Shown: piece by piece, positions 8,321 through 16,158 of the stretch
Numbering within the stretch: the stretch's first letter is position 1
Layout of the letters: every line of letters begins with the position of its first letter
NCBI GenBank assembly: GCA_965655865.1
Contig: CBFHJJ010000022.1
Location: 1 to 25,649 of the forward strand
DNA from: MAG-121220-bin8 sp965655865
GTDB taxonomy: Bacteria > Bacteroidota > Bacteroidia > Flavobacteriales > Flavobacteriaceae
Length of the DNA: 25,649 nt
Direction: 5' to 3'
The notes under the pieces: generated by a model
Database searches by the model: none
The model's input: only the letters and a program-made list of their open reading frames with translations
What the model was told of the DNA's origin: nothing
Made by a program: the position numbers and the translations under genes

Positions 8321-8773
8321 TTATTCTTTATTTTTAGAATCTATAAATATAGTTACTGGTCCATCATTTTCAATTTTAACAAGCATGTTTGCACCAAAAA
8401 CTCCAGAATAAGGATTCTTTTTAATTTTTTGTTTTATTAAATCTAAAAACTCATTATATATTTTTAATGCAAATTCACTTTTAGCAGCTTTTATGTAAGA
8501 TGGCCTATTTCCTTTTTTTGTTGAGGCATGAAGAGTAAATTGACTAATAATAAGTATATCTCCATCAATATCAATTAAAGACTTATTCATGATTTTATTT
8601 TCATCATCAAAAATCCTTAATTGAGAAACTTTGGTACATATCCATTCAATATCAGTAATAGTATCGTTGTTTTCGATTCCTAAAAACAAAACTATTCCCT
8701 TTTGAATAGAAGATATTTTACTTCCATTTACACTTACGCTTCCTTTTTTAACTCTTTGAATAATTACTCTCAT
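8321..8773 (-). CDS. dtd: D-aminoacyl-tRNA deacylase (D-Tyr-tRNA deacylase)
   Basis: Dtd hydrolyses D-amino acids (classically D-Tyr, also D-Phe and others, and misattached Gly) from tRNA. I set the start at the ATG at 8773, which shares its A with the TGA stop of rsgA (TGATG). The frame can be extended by one TTG codon, but MRVIIQRV is the usual N-terminus. That gives 150 residues. The two signature motifs are present: SQFTL near residue 78 and the NxGPVT motif, here NDGPVT, near residue 137, whose Gly-cis-Pro pair selects against L-amino acids. Its place inside a Phe/Tyr operon is notable, since D-Tyr-tRNA is its founding substrate. Confidence 0.93.
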   Translation of the reverse strand: MRVIIQRVKKGSVSVNGSKISSIQKGIVLFLGIENNDTITDIEWICTKVSQLRIFDDENKIMNKSLIDIDGDILIISQFTLHASTKKGNRPSYIKAAKSEFALKIYNEFLDLIKQKIKKNPYSGVFGANMLVKIENDGPVTIFIDSKNKE

Positions 8774-9714
8774 CAATTATAATTATCACTTCTGTAATTA
8801 TTCTCGTCACTATTTAATAAACTTAAATAGTTATTATATCTAGATTCAGAAATTTCATTGTTATCAACTGCTACTTTTATAGCACAATTTGGTTCGTTGT
8901 AGTGAAGGCAATTATTGAATTTACAATTTTGACTTAGTTTTGCAATTTCATTAAAATAACCGCCAATTTCATTTTTGTCAATATCAATCAACCCAAACCC
9001 TTTTATTCCTGGACTATCAATTATTTTTGCTCCATCAACTAAATCAAACATTTCAGCAAATGTTGTTGTATGTTGTCCCTGTTCATTTTGTAGTGAGACA
9101 TTGGATGTTCTCAAGTTCAAATTAGGATCTAATTTGTTTAAAAGACTGGATTTCCCTACACCACTGTGTCCAGTAAAAACAGAAACTTTATTTTTCATAG
9201 AACTCTTAACTAAATCAATATTAGTTCCTTTTTTTACAGATATTCTTAAAGTTTTATAACCTGCATTGGTATAAATATCATTTAAATTATTTATTAATTC
9301 ATGATCTTCTTCAGTGTAAATATCTGTTTTATTAAACAAAATGACAGTTTCAATACCATAAGATTTAGTTGAAACCAAAACTCTATCAATAAAAAGACTT
9401 GAAGTCTGCGGATTTGATGGTGTAACGAATAAAAAACAGCAATCTATATTTGATGCTATAATATGAGTTTGTTTGGAGAGGTTTACCGATTTTCTGATTA
9501 TATAATTTTCTCTATCCTTAATTTTGATAATTAAACCCTTAAAATCTTGTTCATCAGTAATTTCAAAAACTACTCTATCTCCTACCGCTACTGGATTAGT
9601 ACTTTTAATTCCTAGAGATCTAAACTTACCTTTAATATTACATTTATAAACCTTTTTAGAATCAGTATGAACATTATACCAATTACCTGTAGATTTATAA
9701 ACTAGACCATTCAT
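8773..9714 (-). CDS. rsgA: Ribosome small-subunit biogenesis GTPase RsgA
   Basis: RsgA (YjeQ/YloQ) is a circularly permuted GTPase that helps mature the 30S ribosomal subunit. The 313 residues show an N-terminal OB-fold (about 1-70). The G domain then follows in permuted order: NKTD at 128-131 (G4), GHSGVGKSS at 182-190 (P-loop, G1), the QHTTT segment near 214-218 (G2) and DSPGIKGFG at 233-241 (G3). A C-terminal zinc site has Cys264, Cys269, His271 and Cys277 in the order C(4)C.H(5)C. All elements are intact. It starts 3 bases after the DAHP synthase fusion ends and its stop overlaps the dtd start by one base, so it is co-transcribed with the aromatic genes. Confidence 0.95.
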   Translation of the reverse strand: MNGLVYKSTGNWYNVHTDSKKVYKCNIKGKFRSLGIKSTNPVAVGDRVVFEITDEQDFKGLIIKIKDRENYIIRKSVNLSKQTHIIASNIDCCFLFVTPSNPQTSSLFIDRVLVSTKSYGIETVILFNKTDIYTEEDHELINNLNDIYTNAGYKTLRISVKKGTNIDLVKSSMKNKVSVFTGHSGVGKSSLLNKLDPNLNLRTSNVSLQNEQGQHTTTFAEMFDLVDGAKIIDSPGIKGFGLIDIDKNEIGGYFNEIAKLSQNCKFNNCLHYNEPNCAIKVAVDNNEISESRYNNYLSLLNSDENNYRSDNYN

Positions 9715-9717
9715 TAT

Positions 9718-10800
9718 TTAACTATTTATGACTTTCTCTTGATTATTAATAGATTCTTGATGAATTGCTTTGAACATTTTTAAAACGAATTCTTCACTTA
9801 AACCTTTTTTCTCACCTTCCAAAATCATATTTCCAAGGATTTCATTCCATCTTTTTGTCTGAAGAACTGCAACATTTTTTTTCTTTTTCAACTCCCCTAT
9901 AGAAATAGCAACATTCATTCTTTTACCTAAGGTTTCTAAAATACCATGATCAATAACATCAATTTGAGTTCGAAGTGTATTTAGTTGATTTTTGTAATCA
10001 GCTTCATCATTAGTAAGTGTTCTAATTTTTAAATCCTCCATCATTTGTACTAAAACTTCAGGCGTAATTTGTTGAGCAGCATCACTCCAAGCATTATCTG
10101 GATCAATATGTGTTTCAATCATAAGACCGTCAAAATTCAAATCTAAAGCCGTTTGAGAAATATCTTGAAGGATATCCCGTCTACCTGCAATATGAGATGG
10201 GTCACAAATTAAAGGAATATCTGGAAATCTATTTTGAAGTTCTATTGGTAACTGCCACTCAGGATTATTACGGTACTTTGATTTTTCATAAGTTGAAAAT
10301 CCTCTATGAATAACACCAAGTTTTTTAATATTTGCAGAATAAAGCCTTTCAAGTCCTCCAAGCCATAAAGATAAATCAGGATTTACTGGGTTCTTAACTA
10401 ATACAATTTTATCAGTATCTTTTAATGCATCTGCAATTTCCTGTACAATGAATGGACTAACAGTTGATCTTGCGCCTATCCATAAAACATCAATATCATA
10501 TTCTAGAGCCAATTTAACATGACTTGCATTTGCAACTTCTGTAGCTGTCAATAAACCAGTTTCTTTTTTTACTTTATCAAGCCATTTCAATCCAATAGCT
10601 CCAACACCCTCAAACATTCCTGGTCGAGTTCTTGGCTTCCATATTCCGGCTCTATAAACAGAAACATCGGTGTTCTTCAATTCATGAGCTATTTTTAAAA
10701 CTTGATCTTCAGTTTCTGCACTGCATGGGCCAGCAATAACTAATGGATGATTTAACTTAAAATCATCAAGCCAGCTTCTCATTTCTTTTTTATTTTCCAT
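9718..10800 (-). CDS. Bifunctional DAHP synthase / chorismate mutase
   Basis: This fusion catalyses the first step of the shikimate pathway (3-deoxy-D-arabino-heptulosonate 7-phosphate synthesis) and the branch step chorismate to prephenate. Residues 1 to about 255 are a type I-beta (KDO8P-synthase-like) DAHP synthase with GPCSAE (24-29), KPRT (55-58), GAR (109-111), CDPSH (199-203) and ETH (229-231). Residues about 265-350 are an AroQ-type all-helical chorismate mutase, with Arg277, Arg294 and Arg317 as likely substrate contacts. The mutase domain is at the C-terminus, as in other Bacteroidota. No separate ACT domain is present; the mutase domain may serve as the inhibitor sensor, as reported for relatives. 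It sits between tyrA (4 bases upstream) and rsgA. Symbols differ between databases (aroF, aroG, aroA(G)), so none is given. Confidence 0.93.
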   Translation of the reverse strand: MENKKEMRSWLDDFKLNHPLVIAGPCSAETEDQVLKIAHELKNTDVSVYRAGIWKPRTRPGMFEGVGAIGLKWLDKVKKETGLLTATEVANASHVKLALEYDIDVLWIGARSTVSPFIVQEIADALKDTDKIVLVKNPVNPDLSLWLGGLERLYSANIKKLGVIHRGFSTYEKSKYRNNPEWQLPIELQNRFPDIPLICDPSHIAGRRDILQDISQTALDLNFDGLMIETHIDPDNAWSDAAQQITPEVLVQMMEDLKIRTLTNDEADYKNQLNTLRTQIDVIDHGILETLGKRMNVAISIGELKKKKNVAVLQTKRWNEILGNMILEGEKKGLSEEFVLKMFKAIHQESINNQEKVINS

Positions 10801-10804
10801 TTTA

Positions 10805-11650
10805 TTAATTATTATTTAAAATTTCTTTTATTCTATTAGTATTATTTAAAATTTCTGACAAGTCAGATTCATTTTCGTTCAATATCAGTTCTTTAATTAA
10901 GTTTAAATTTGAAACATACTCTTCAATTGCTAAAACTAAATTACCCTTATTTTGTAAAAAAATTGGAGTCCATGTTTCAGGAAGACTTTTTGCTAATCTT
11001 ACTGTTGATTCAAAACCACTACCCGCTAAGTCAAATATATTATTTTCATTTTCTTCTTTTTCAATAACTGTCTTACCTAACATAAACGAACTTATATGGG
11101 ACAAATGAGACACATAGGCAACATGTATATCATGTGATTTTGGATCCATATAAATTGTCTTCATTTCAAGATTATTAAAAATTTTCAAAGCTAGTTTACG
11201 TAATTTTATATCTGTTTTTTCAAACTCGCATATAATATTTGTTTTTCCAACATAAAGACCTTTTTGGGCAGCTTCGGGTCCAGAAAATTCGGTTCCTGCC
11301 ATTGGGTGAGCGGCCAAATAATTTCCTCTTTTAGGATGCTCGTTTAAGAGCTCACATATTGCTTGTTTGGTAGACCCAACATCAAAAACTAAAGTATTTG
11401 AACTAATTAAATCTAAAACTTTTGGGATTAGATTTAATGAATGACTAACAGGGACAGCTACTAAAACTAAATCCATTTTATGTAAATCCTTGTAAGAAAT
11501 AATAAAATCAATAAAACCAATTTCTTTTGCTTTATTTAAATTTTCAGCAGAATTATCAATTCCATGTATAATAGAGCTAGGAAAAGGTGTTTTTATATCT
11601 AACGCAAAAGACCCACCCATTAAACCAAGACCAATAATTCCTATTTTCAT
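10805..11650 (-). CDS. tyrA: Prephenate dehydrogenase
   Basis: TyrA oxidatively decarboxylates prephenate to 4-hydroxyphenylpyruvate, the Tyr branch. The 281 residues start directly with the Rossmann segment IGIIGLGLMGGS (residues 3-14), followed by the HPMAGTEFSGPEAA block (His115 onward) and a second His-rich block SHLSHI (181-186), both typical of the prephenate dehydrogenase active site. The length gives only the NAD(P)-binding and dimerisation domains; there is no ACT domain and no fused chorismate mutase. The ATG overlaps the aminotransferase stop by four bases (ATGA), which suggests translational coupling. Confidence 0.93.
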   Translation of the reverse strand: MKIGIIGLGLMGGSFALDIKTPFPSSIIHGIDNSAENLNKAKEIGFIDFIISYKDLHKMDLVLVAVPVSHSLNLIPKVLDLISSNTLVFDVGSTKQAICELLNEHPKRGNYLAAHPMAGTEFSGPEAAQKGLYVGKTNIICEFEKTDIKLRKLALKIFNNLEMKTIYMDPKSHDIHVAYVSHLSHISSFMLGKTVIEKEENENNIFDLAGSGFESTVRLAKSLPETWTPIFLQNKGNLVLAIEEYVSNLNLIKELILNENESDLSEILNNTNRIKEILNNN

Positions 11651-12798
11651 TTTTCTAATCTTTTTAAAGCTTCAATAATGTTATTTTCATCAATACATAG
11701 AGAAAATCTTATATAACCCTCTCCTTCAGAGCCAAAAATTGTTCCTGGAGCCACAAATATTTTCTTTTTATATAATAAATAATCGATAAATTTTTCAGAG
11801 TCTTTTATTTCACATGGAAGTTTAGCCCAAACAAATAAACCTTTAGAGTTTTTGTCATATGTACATTTTAAAACATCAGCTATTTTCCATATCAATTCCC
11901 TTCTTTTAGTATATATATTATTTAAATTATCAAACCAGCTTTTATCTAAATTTAAAGCAGCTATAGCTCCTTTCTGAACACCATAAAACATACCAGAATC
12001 CATATTACTTTTTACCTTAAGAACTCTAGAAATATTTTCCAAAGAACCAAGTAACATACCAACTCTCCAACCTGACATATTAAAAGACTTACTAAGAGAG
12101 TTTAATTCCATAGCAACTTCTTTTGAATTATCAACTGAAAGCAAACTAGTATGATTATCATTTAGGATAAAACTGTACGGATTATCGTTAATTATTAAAA
12201 TATTATTTTTTTTAGCAAAATTTATTAATTGTTCAAACTGCTTAATATTTGCAGAGGCTCCTGTGGGCATGTGAGGATAATTAATCCACATTATTCTGAC
12301 CTTAGAAAGATTTGATTTTTCTAACTCTTCAATATTAGGAAACCAATTATTTTCTTGCGATAAATTATAAAATCTAGGTGTAGCTTCAACTAATTTTGTT
12401 ACAGCTAAGTATGTTGGATATCCTGGATTAGGAATTAAAACTTCGTCACCTGGATTTAAGAAAGCTAAAGAAATATGCATTATACCCTCTTTAGAACCCA
12501 TTAATGGCAGTACTTCATTATCAGGATTAAACTCTACATTAAAATATTTTTTATAAAAATTTGATATTGATTGTCTTAATTCATAAATACCTTGATAACT
12601 TTGATATTTATGAGCAACTTTATCAGATAAACTAGAATTAATTTCGTCGATAACTTTTTCTGAGGGATATAAGTCTGGGCTTCCTATTCCCATGTTTATA
12701 ACCGGTTCACCTAATGCAATCATTTTTGAGACTTCTCTAAGTTTCTTAGAAAAATAATATTCTTCAACACTATCTAATCTTTTTGCGTGTTTAATCAT
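11647..12798 (-). CDS. PLP-dependent class I/II aminotransferase, probably aromatic
   Basis: This is a fold-type I aminotransferase, 383 residues. Visible features are the YQSYQG substrate-loop region (65-70), NYPHMPTGA (173-181, the equivalent of NPHNPTG), NDNPYSF (204-210, with Asp205 and Tyr208 as cofactor contacts), SLSKSFNMSGWR with the PLP Lys237 and Arg245, and Arg374 in GYIRFSL as the likely carboxylate anchor. The class is certain; the substrate is inferred from position. Lying between pheA and tyrA, with four-base overlaps on both sides, it most likely transaminates phenylpyruvate and 4-hydroxyphenylpyruvate to Phe and Tyr. Aspartate or LL-diaminopimelate transamination remain alternatives. 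Confidence 0.85.
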   Translation of the reverse strand: MIKHAKRLDSVEEYYFSKKLREVSKMIALGEPVINMGIGSPDLYPSEKVIDEINSSLSDKVAHKYQSYQGIYELRQSISNFYKKYFNVEFNPDNEVLPLMGSKEGIMHISLAFLNPGDEVLIPNPGYPTYLAVTKLVEATPRFYNLSQENNWFPNIEELEKSNLSKVRIMWINYPHMPTGASANIKQFEQLINFAKKNNILIINDNPYSFILNDNHTSLLSVDNSKEVAMELNSLSKSFNMSGWRVGMLLGSLENISRVLKVKSNMDSGMFYGVQKGAIAALNLDKSWFDNLNNIYTKRRELIWKIADVLKCTYDKNSKGLFVWAKLPCEIKDSEKFIDYLLYKKKIFVAPGTIFGSEGEGYIRFSLCIDENNIIEALKRLEK

Positions 12799-13616
12799 TT
12801 CATCTGATTTTTATAGATTCCTAATAGTTTTAAAGATTCAGCCTTATCTTTAATTAATTCAAATGCTTTATTAAAATCATTAATATTGCTAAAGGTAGTA
12901 TCAATAAAAAATGAATATTTCCAAGGCAATTCGATTATTGGTAAAGATTGAATCTTTGTTAAATTAAGATTGTAATTTTTTAAAATAGTCAAGACATTTG
13001 CCAAACTTCCGGTTTTATGGCTTAATGAAAATTTTAATGATGCTTTATCAAAGTTTTCTGAATTGGATGTGTTATTTTTTGAAATGACTACAAACCTTGT
13101 TTCATTTTTCTTAATGGTTTGAATGTTCTTTTCGATTATTTCAAGGCCATAAAGTTTAGAAGCTTCTACACTAGCAACAGCTCCTATATTTTTTATTTTA
13201 TTTTCTGAAATTCGTTTTGCTTCTTCAGCTGTATCCTTGCCCTCAACTAGTGTAATTTTAGGAAAATCTTTAAAAAAATTTTTACATTGAAGAAGCGCCA
13301 TTGGGTGAGAAGAAACAATTTCCAAATCGGTAAAACTTACCCCAGGATAAACCATCAACTGATGATTTATATTTACAAAATACTCGCCTACTATATTTAA
13401 ATTTAAATTATCAATCAAAGCATAATTTGGTATGATTGAACCAGCTATAGAATTTTCAATTGCCATAATCCCAAAATTGGAATCACCACACACAACTGAA
13501 TCGGCTAAGTCATCAAAGGATAGAAATTCATTAACCTCTATTGAATCGCCAAAATATTCTTTAGCTACTTGATCATGATATGATCCCTTTATACCTTGAA
13601 TTCCAATTTTCTTCAT
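12795..13616 (-). CDS. pheA: Prephenate dehydratase with ACT domain
   Basis: This enzyme converts prephenate to phenylpyruvate, the Phe branch. The catalytic part (1 to about 180) has IGIQGIKGSYHD at the start, MAIENSIAGS (51-60), SSHPMALLQC (102-111) and the diagnostic TRF motif at 173-175. A C-terminal ACT domain (about 193-270) begins at LKFSLSHKTGSLANVL. In the well-known regulatory motif ESRP, which takes part in Phe binding, this protein has QSLP (223-226), so feedback inhibition may differ. It is monofunctional (273 residues) and first in the operon. The start at 13616 lies only 10 bases after the T-run of the attenuator terminator. Its stop overlaps the aminotransferase start by four bases. 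Confidence 0.95.
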   Translation of the reverse strand: MKKIGIQGIKGSYHDQVAKEYFGDSIEVNEFLSFDDLADSVVCGDSNFGIMAIENSIAGSIIPNYALIDNLNLNIVGEYFVNINHQLMVYPGVSFTDLEIVSSHPMALLQCKNFFKDFPKITLVEGKDTAEEAKRISENKIKNIGAVASVEASKLYGLEIIEKNIQTIKKNETRFVVISKNNTSNSENFDKASLKFSLSHKTGSLANVLTILKNYNLNLTKIQSLPIIELPWKYSFFIDTTFSNINDFNKAFELIKDKAESLKLLGIYKNQMK

Positions 13617-13625
13617 TATTACATT

Positions 13626-13656
13626 AAAAAAAAAGTCCCGATTAAATCAGGACTTT
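13626..13656 (-). terminator. Intrinsic terminator/attenuator just upstream of pheA
   Basis: On the minus strand AAAGTCCTGAT (13656-13646) pairs with ATCGGGACTTT (13642-13632) around a three-base loop TTA, an 11-bp stem with one G-T wobble. It is followed by an uninterrupted T tract (T9 counting the last three stem bases, down to 13626). The T tract ends 10 bases before the pheA ATG, so the element lies between a leader ORF and the operon it would switch off. This is the expected place for an attenuator, not for an ordinary end-of-gene terminator: metX ends 177 bases further upstream. Confidence 0.85.
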
Positions 13657-13696
13657 ATAAAATATATTTTAAAAATTATTAAATATACAAAGACCT
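13649..13696 (-). promoter_or_regulatory. Proposed antiterminator pairing of the Phe/Tyr leader
   Basis: The end of the leader ORF contains AGGTCTTTGTAT (13696-13685). It can pair with ATAAAGTCCT (13658-13649), which is most of the 5' arm of the terminator: AGG/CCT, one T-T mismatch, CTTT/AAAG, a bulged G, then TAT/ATA. Forming it would destroy the terminator. A ribosome that reaches the leader stop codon (13681-13679) would cover the first strand and let the terminator form. Found by eye; energies were not computed. Confidence 0.55.
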
Positions 13697-13756
13697 AATT
13701 CTTGCTTCATAGTAGAAGAAAAAATAAAATTTTTGATAAAAATAATTACGATTCAT
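13679..13756 (-). CDS. Phe/Tyr-rich leader peptide of the aromatic operon
   Basis: A 25-codon ORF, ATG (13756) to TAA (13679), lies 62 bases before pheA on the same strand. Residues 5-16 read YFYQKFYFFFYY, so 10 of 12 consecutive codons are Phe or Tyr; in total the peptide has 5 Phe and 6 Tyr. The remainder is EARIRSLYI. Both TTT/TTC and TAT/TAC codons are used. The sequence has no similarity I recognise to E. coli PheL beyond this composition. It is followed by an antiterminator strand, a strong terminator and then the genes that make Phe and Tyr. I infer a cis-acting leader whose translation speed through the aromatic codons senses charged tRNA-Phe and tRNA-Tyr. AT-rich DNA gives many TTT/TAT codons by chance, but not usually in this density, position and context. 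Confidence 0.85.
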   Translation of the reverse strand: MNRNYFYQKFYFFFYYEARIRSLYI

Positions 13757-13769
13757 AATTTATAAAAAG

Positions 13770-13801
13770 TAAATGTAGTATTAGTTATTGAAAAAACAAA
13801 A
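13770..13801 (-). promoter_or_regulatory. Possible promoter of the Phe/Tyr leader and aromatic operon
   Basis: On the minus strand TTTTG (13801-13797) is followed after 19 bases by TACATTTA (13777-13770), one mismatch from TAnnTTTG. It would start transcription only a few bases before the leader ATG. The spacing fits the Bacteroidota pattern but the -7 box is imperfect, so the call is tentative. No other candidate stood out between metX and the leader. Confidence 0.3.
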
Positions 13802-13832
13802 ATCAATTTAAAAAACTATTATATTTTATTCA

Positions 13833-14816
13833 TCAGTTTCTTAACATAGAAACGTGTTTTTTTATAAATATTTGTGATAATAATTGTTTCATTTGATCAA
13901 ACTCAATTAAAAAAGCATCATGACCATGAACGGATTTAATCGTCTTGAAAAAAATATTTTCTTTAATCCTACAAGCCTTGTAAAATGTTTCACGATTTTG
14001 ATAATCGGTAAAAAACAGATCTGAATCTACTGAGACAATAAAAATATTTCCTTTTATTTTTGAGATAATATCTTCAAATTTTACCTTTTTATTTCTTGTA
14101 ATATCAATTGTAGACAAAAGATGATTCATTAATTTATAAGCCTGAAGCTGAAATCTTTGCTGTAGTTTTTTTCCATGATGTAGTAACCAACTTTCAACAT
14201 TAAAAACATCAGAATCTTTTGATCTACCAAACTTTTTTTGAAAAGATAAAGGTGATCGATAGCATAGCATAGCATGCATTCTAGCATCGTGAACAGGTTG
14301 AGATGAATTATTTAAAATTTGTTTTTGGAGCCTGGTGTTAGCAAGCAACCAATCACTAGAGGTCCAATCAGAAGCAATAGGAATATAATTTTCTGCTAAA
14401 TCTGGAAAAATGGCAGCCATTTCCCAAACTAAACCTCCACCTATTGAGCCACCAATAACAGCAAATAATTTATTGATATTCAACTTTTCTAGCCCAATGA
14501 TGAAAATTTTTGCAATGTCTCTTAAAATTAGATCTTCATAATTTCTAATTAGAAATCCATCGTATCCATTTCCGGGAAAATTGAATGCAATAACTGTATA
14601 GTTTTCAGTATCAATCAATTTATTATTTCCAATAATTGAATTCCACCAACCACTCTCGCCAGCAACATTAGAATTTCCAGTTAAAGCATGATTAACTAAA
14701 ACTATTGGTGCTTGACCTACAGGTTTTCCAAAAACTTGATAAGTAAGCTCAATATTAAAAGATGTTTCATTTTCAGAAATAAAATTTTCAATATTGAGCT
14801 TTTTTAATTCAGACAT
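13833..14816 (-). CDS. metX: MetX-like homoserine O-acyltransferase (alpha/beta hydrolase)
   Basis: MetX-type enzymes acylate homoserine, usually with acetyl-CoA, to activate it for sulfur assimilation. The 327 residues form an alpha/beta hydrolase with the nucleophile elbow GGSIGGG (122-128, Ser124), a likely catalytic acid at Asp266 in the VSVDSDLFF segment and the catalytic His299 in GHDAFL. The early VNHALTGNSNVAG block resembles the HALTG segment of the family. Acetyl- versus succinyl-specificity and homoserine versus serine cannot be decided safely by eye. It starts 4 bases after metY and shares its leader, which supports O-acetylhomoserine as the product. It is somewhat shorter than typical MetX (350-380 residues). 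Confidence 0.88.
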   Translation of the reverse strand: MSELKKLNIENFISENETSFNIELTYQVFGKPVGQAPIVLVNHALTGNSNVAGESGWWNSIIGNNKLIDTENYTVIAFNFPGNGYDGFLIRNYEDLILRDIAKIFIIGLEKLNINKLFAVIGGSIGGGLVWEMAAIFPDLAENYIPIASDWTSSDWLLANTRLQKQILNNSSQPVHDARMHAMLCYRSPLSFQKKFGRSKDSDVFNVESWLLHHGKKLQQRFQLQAYKLMNHLLSTIDITRNKKVKFEDIISKIKGNIFIVSVDSDLFFTDYQNRETFYKACRIKENIFFKTIKSVHGHDAFLIEFDQMKQLLSQIFIKKHVSMLRN

Positions 14817-14820
14817 AATA

Positions 14821-16113
14821 CTAGACTAAAACCTTAGAATCAATTTTTGAAAAAGCTAATTCTAAATCTTTTTTAAGATCTTCAATATCCTCAAGACCCA
14901 CAGACAGTCTAATTAAATCGCTAGTAACACCAGTCGAAGCTTGATCTTCTGGACTTAATTGCTGATGCGTTGTACTTGCTGGATGAATAATTAAAGATTT
15001 AGTGTCTCCAATATTGGCAAGTAATGAAAAAATAGAAGTTTTGTCTGCAACTGTTTTTGCAGATTCATATCCGCCTTTAACTCCAAAAGTAACAATTCCA
15101 CTTTGTCCTTTTGGAAGATATTTTTTAGCCAGTGAATTGTAATTACTTGATTCTAAGCCAGGATAATTTACCCACTCTACCTCACTTCTTTTTTCAAGCC
15201 ATTTTGCAAGTTCCAAAGCGTTACTACTGTGTTTTTTAATTCTAATATCTAACGTCTCTAATCCTTGTATAATTTGAAATGCATTAAAAGGACTTAATGC
15301 TCCTCCCAAGTCTCTTAGCCCTTCAATTCTCACCTTTGCAATAAAAGCAGCTGCTCCTATAGCGTCATGGTATATTAAACCGTGATAACCTGGTGAAGGT
15401 TCTGTAAACTCAGGGAATTTACCACTAGACCAGTCAAAAGTACCAGCATCAATTATTACTCCACCAAGTGCAGTTCCATTCCCATTGATATATTTAGTTA
15501 AAGAATGAATAACAATGTTTGCTCCATGCTCAATTGGATTTAATAAAGCCGGTGATGCAACAGTATTGTCCACAATAAATGGAACCTTCGATACTTTTGC
15601 ATGATTTGAAATTTCTTTTAAATCTAAAACATCTAGTTTTGGATTTCCAAGAGACTCTGCAAAGAAGACTCTTGTGTTTTCTTGAACAGCATCGGCAAAA
15701 TTTTGTGGATCAGAGGGATCTACAAAAGTAGTGGTGATTCCTAACCTAGGGAGAGTAACATTTAATAAATTAAATGTACCGCCATATAAACTGCTTGATG
15801 CAACAATATGATCTCCTGCTCTTAACAATACTAATAAAGCTGTAGAAATTGCTGCAGTTCCAGATGCTGTAACTACAGATGCAATTCCTCCTTCAAGGGC
15901 TGCTAATCTTTGTTCCAATACATCATTTGTTGGATTATTTAATCTAGTGTAAATATATCCCGGTTCTGCCAATGCAAATAAATTTGCTGCATGATCAGAA
16001 TCATTGAAAACATAAGATGTAGATTGGTAAATAGGAACAGCTCTTGTTCCTTGGCTTAAGCTTGTATCATGACCTGCATGTAAAGCTTTTGTTGATAATT
16101 TTTGTTCACTCAT
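14821..16113 (-). CDS. metY: O-acetylhomoserine sulfhydrylase
   Basis: MetY uses PLP to make homocysteine from O-acetylhomoserine and sulfide (direct sulfhydrylation). The 430 residues fit the Cys/Met-metabolism PLP enzyme family in its long MetY form. Visible are YQSTSYVF (29-36), YTRLNNPT (55-62), ASGTAAI (83-89), SSLYGGT (107-113), the VDNTVASP segment (181-188) and SLTKYINGNG with the PLP Lys207. The N-terminus STKALHAGHD is typical. It is the first gene after the SAM-II-like leader and is followed directly by metX, so both steps from homoserine to homocysteine would be switched off together when SAM is plentiful. Confidence 0.95.
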   Translation of the reverse strand: MSEQKLSTKALHAGHDTSLSQGTRAVPIYQSTSYVFNDSDHAANLFALAEPGYIYTRLNNPTNDVLEQRLAALEGGIASVVTASGTAAISTALLVLLRAGDHIVASSSLYGGTFNLLNVTLPRLGITTTFVDPSDPQNFADAVQENTRVFFAESLGNPKLDVLDLKEISNHAKVSKVPFIVDNTVASPALLNPIEHGANIVIHSLTKYINGNGTALGGVIIDAGTFDWSSGKFPEFTEPSPGYHGLIYHDAIGAAAFIAKVRIEGLRDLGGALSPFNAFQIIQGLETLDIRIKKHSSNALELAKWLEKRSEVEWVNYPGLESSNYNSLAKKYLPKGQSGIVTFGVKGGYESAKTVADKTSIFSLLANIGDTKSLIIHPASTTHQQLSPEDQASTGVTSDLIRLSVGLEDIEDLKKDLELAFSKIDSKVLV

Positions 16114-16158
16114 TTTTATATATTTAATTATTAATAAATTAAATTTATAATTAGATGT

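Noticed and set aside
13839..13856. GTTTCT/AGAAAC hairpin at the very end of metX, followed by a T6 run
   Set aside because: Only six base pairs, AT-rich, 17 or more bases from the T run, and mostly coding. Not good enough to call a terminator for metYX.
14261..14279. Tandem AGCAT repeats (three copies)
   Set aside because: They lie within the conserved coding sequence of metX (RARMHAMLCYR region on the other strand) and are explained by the protein.
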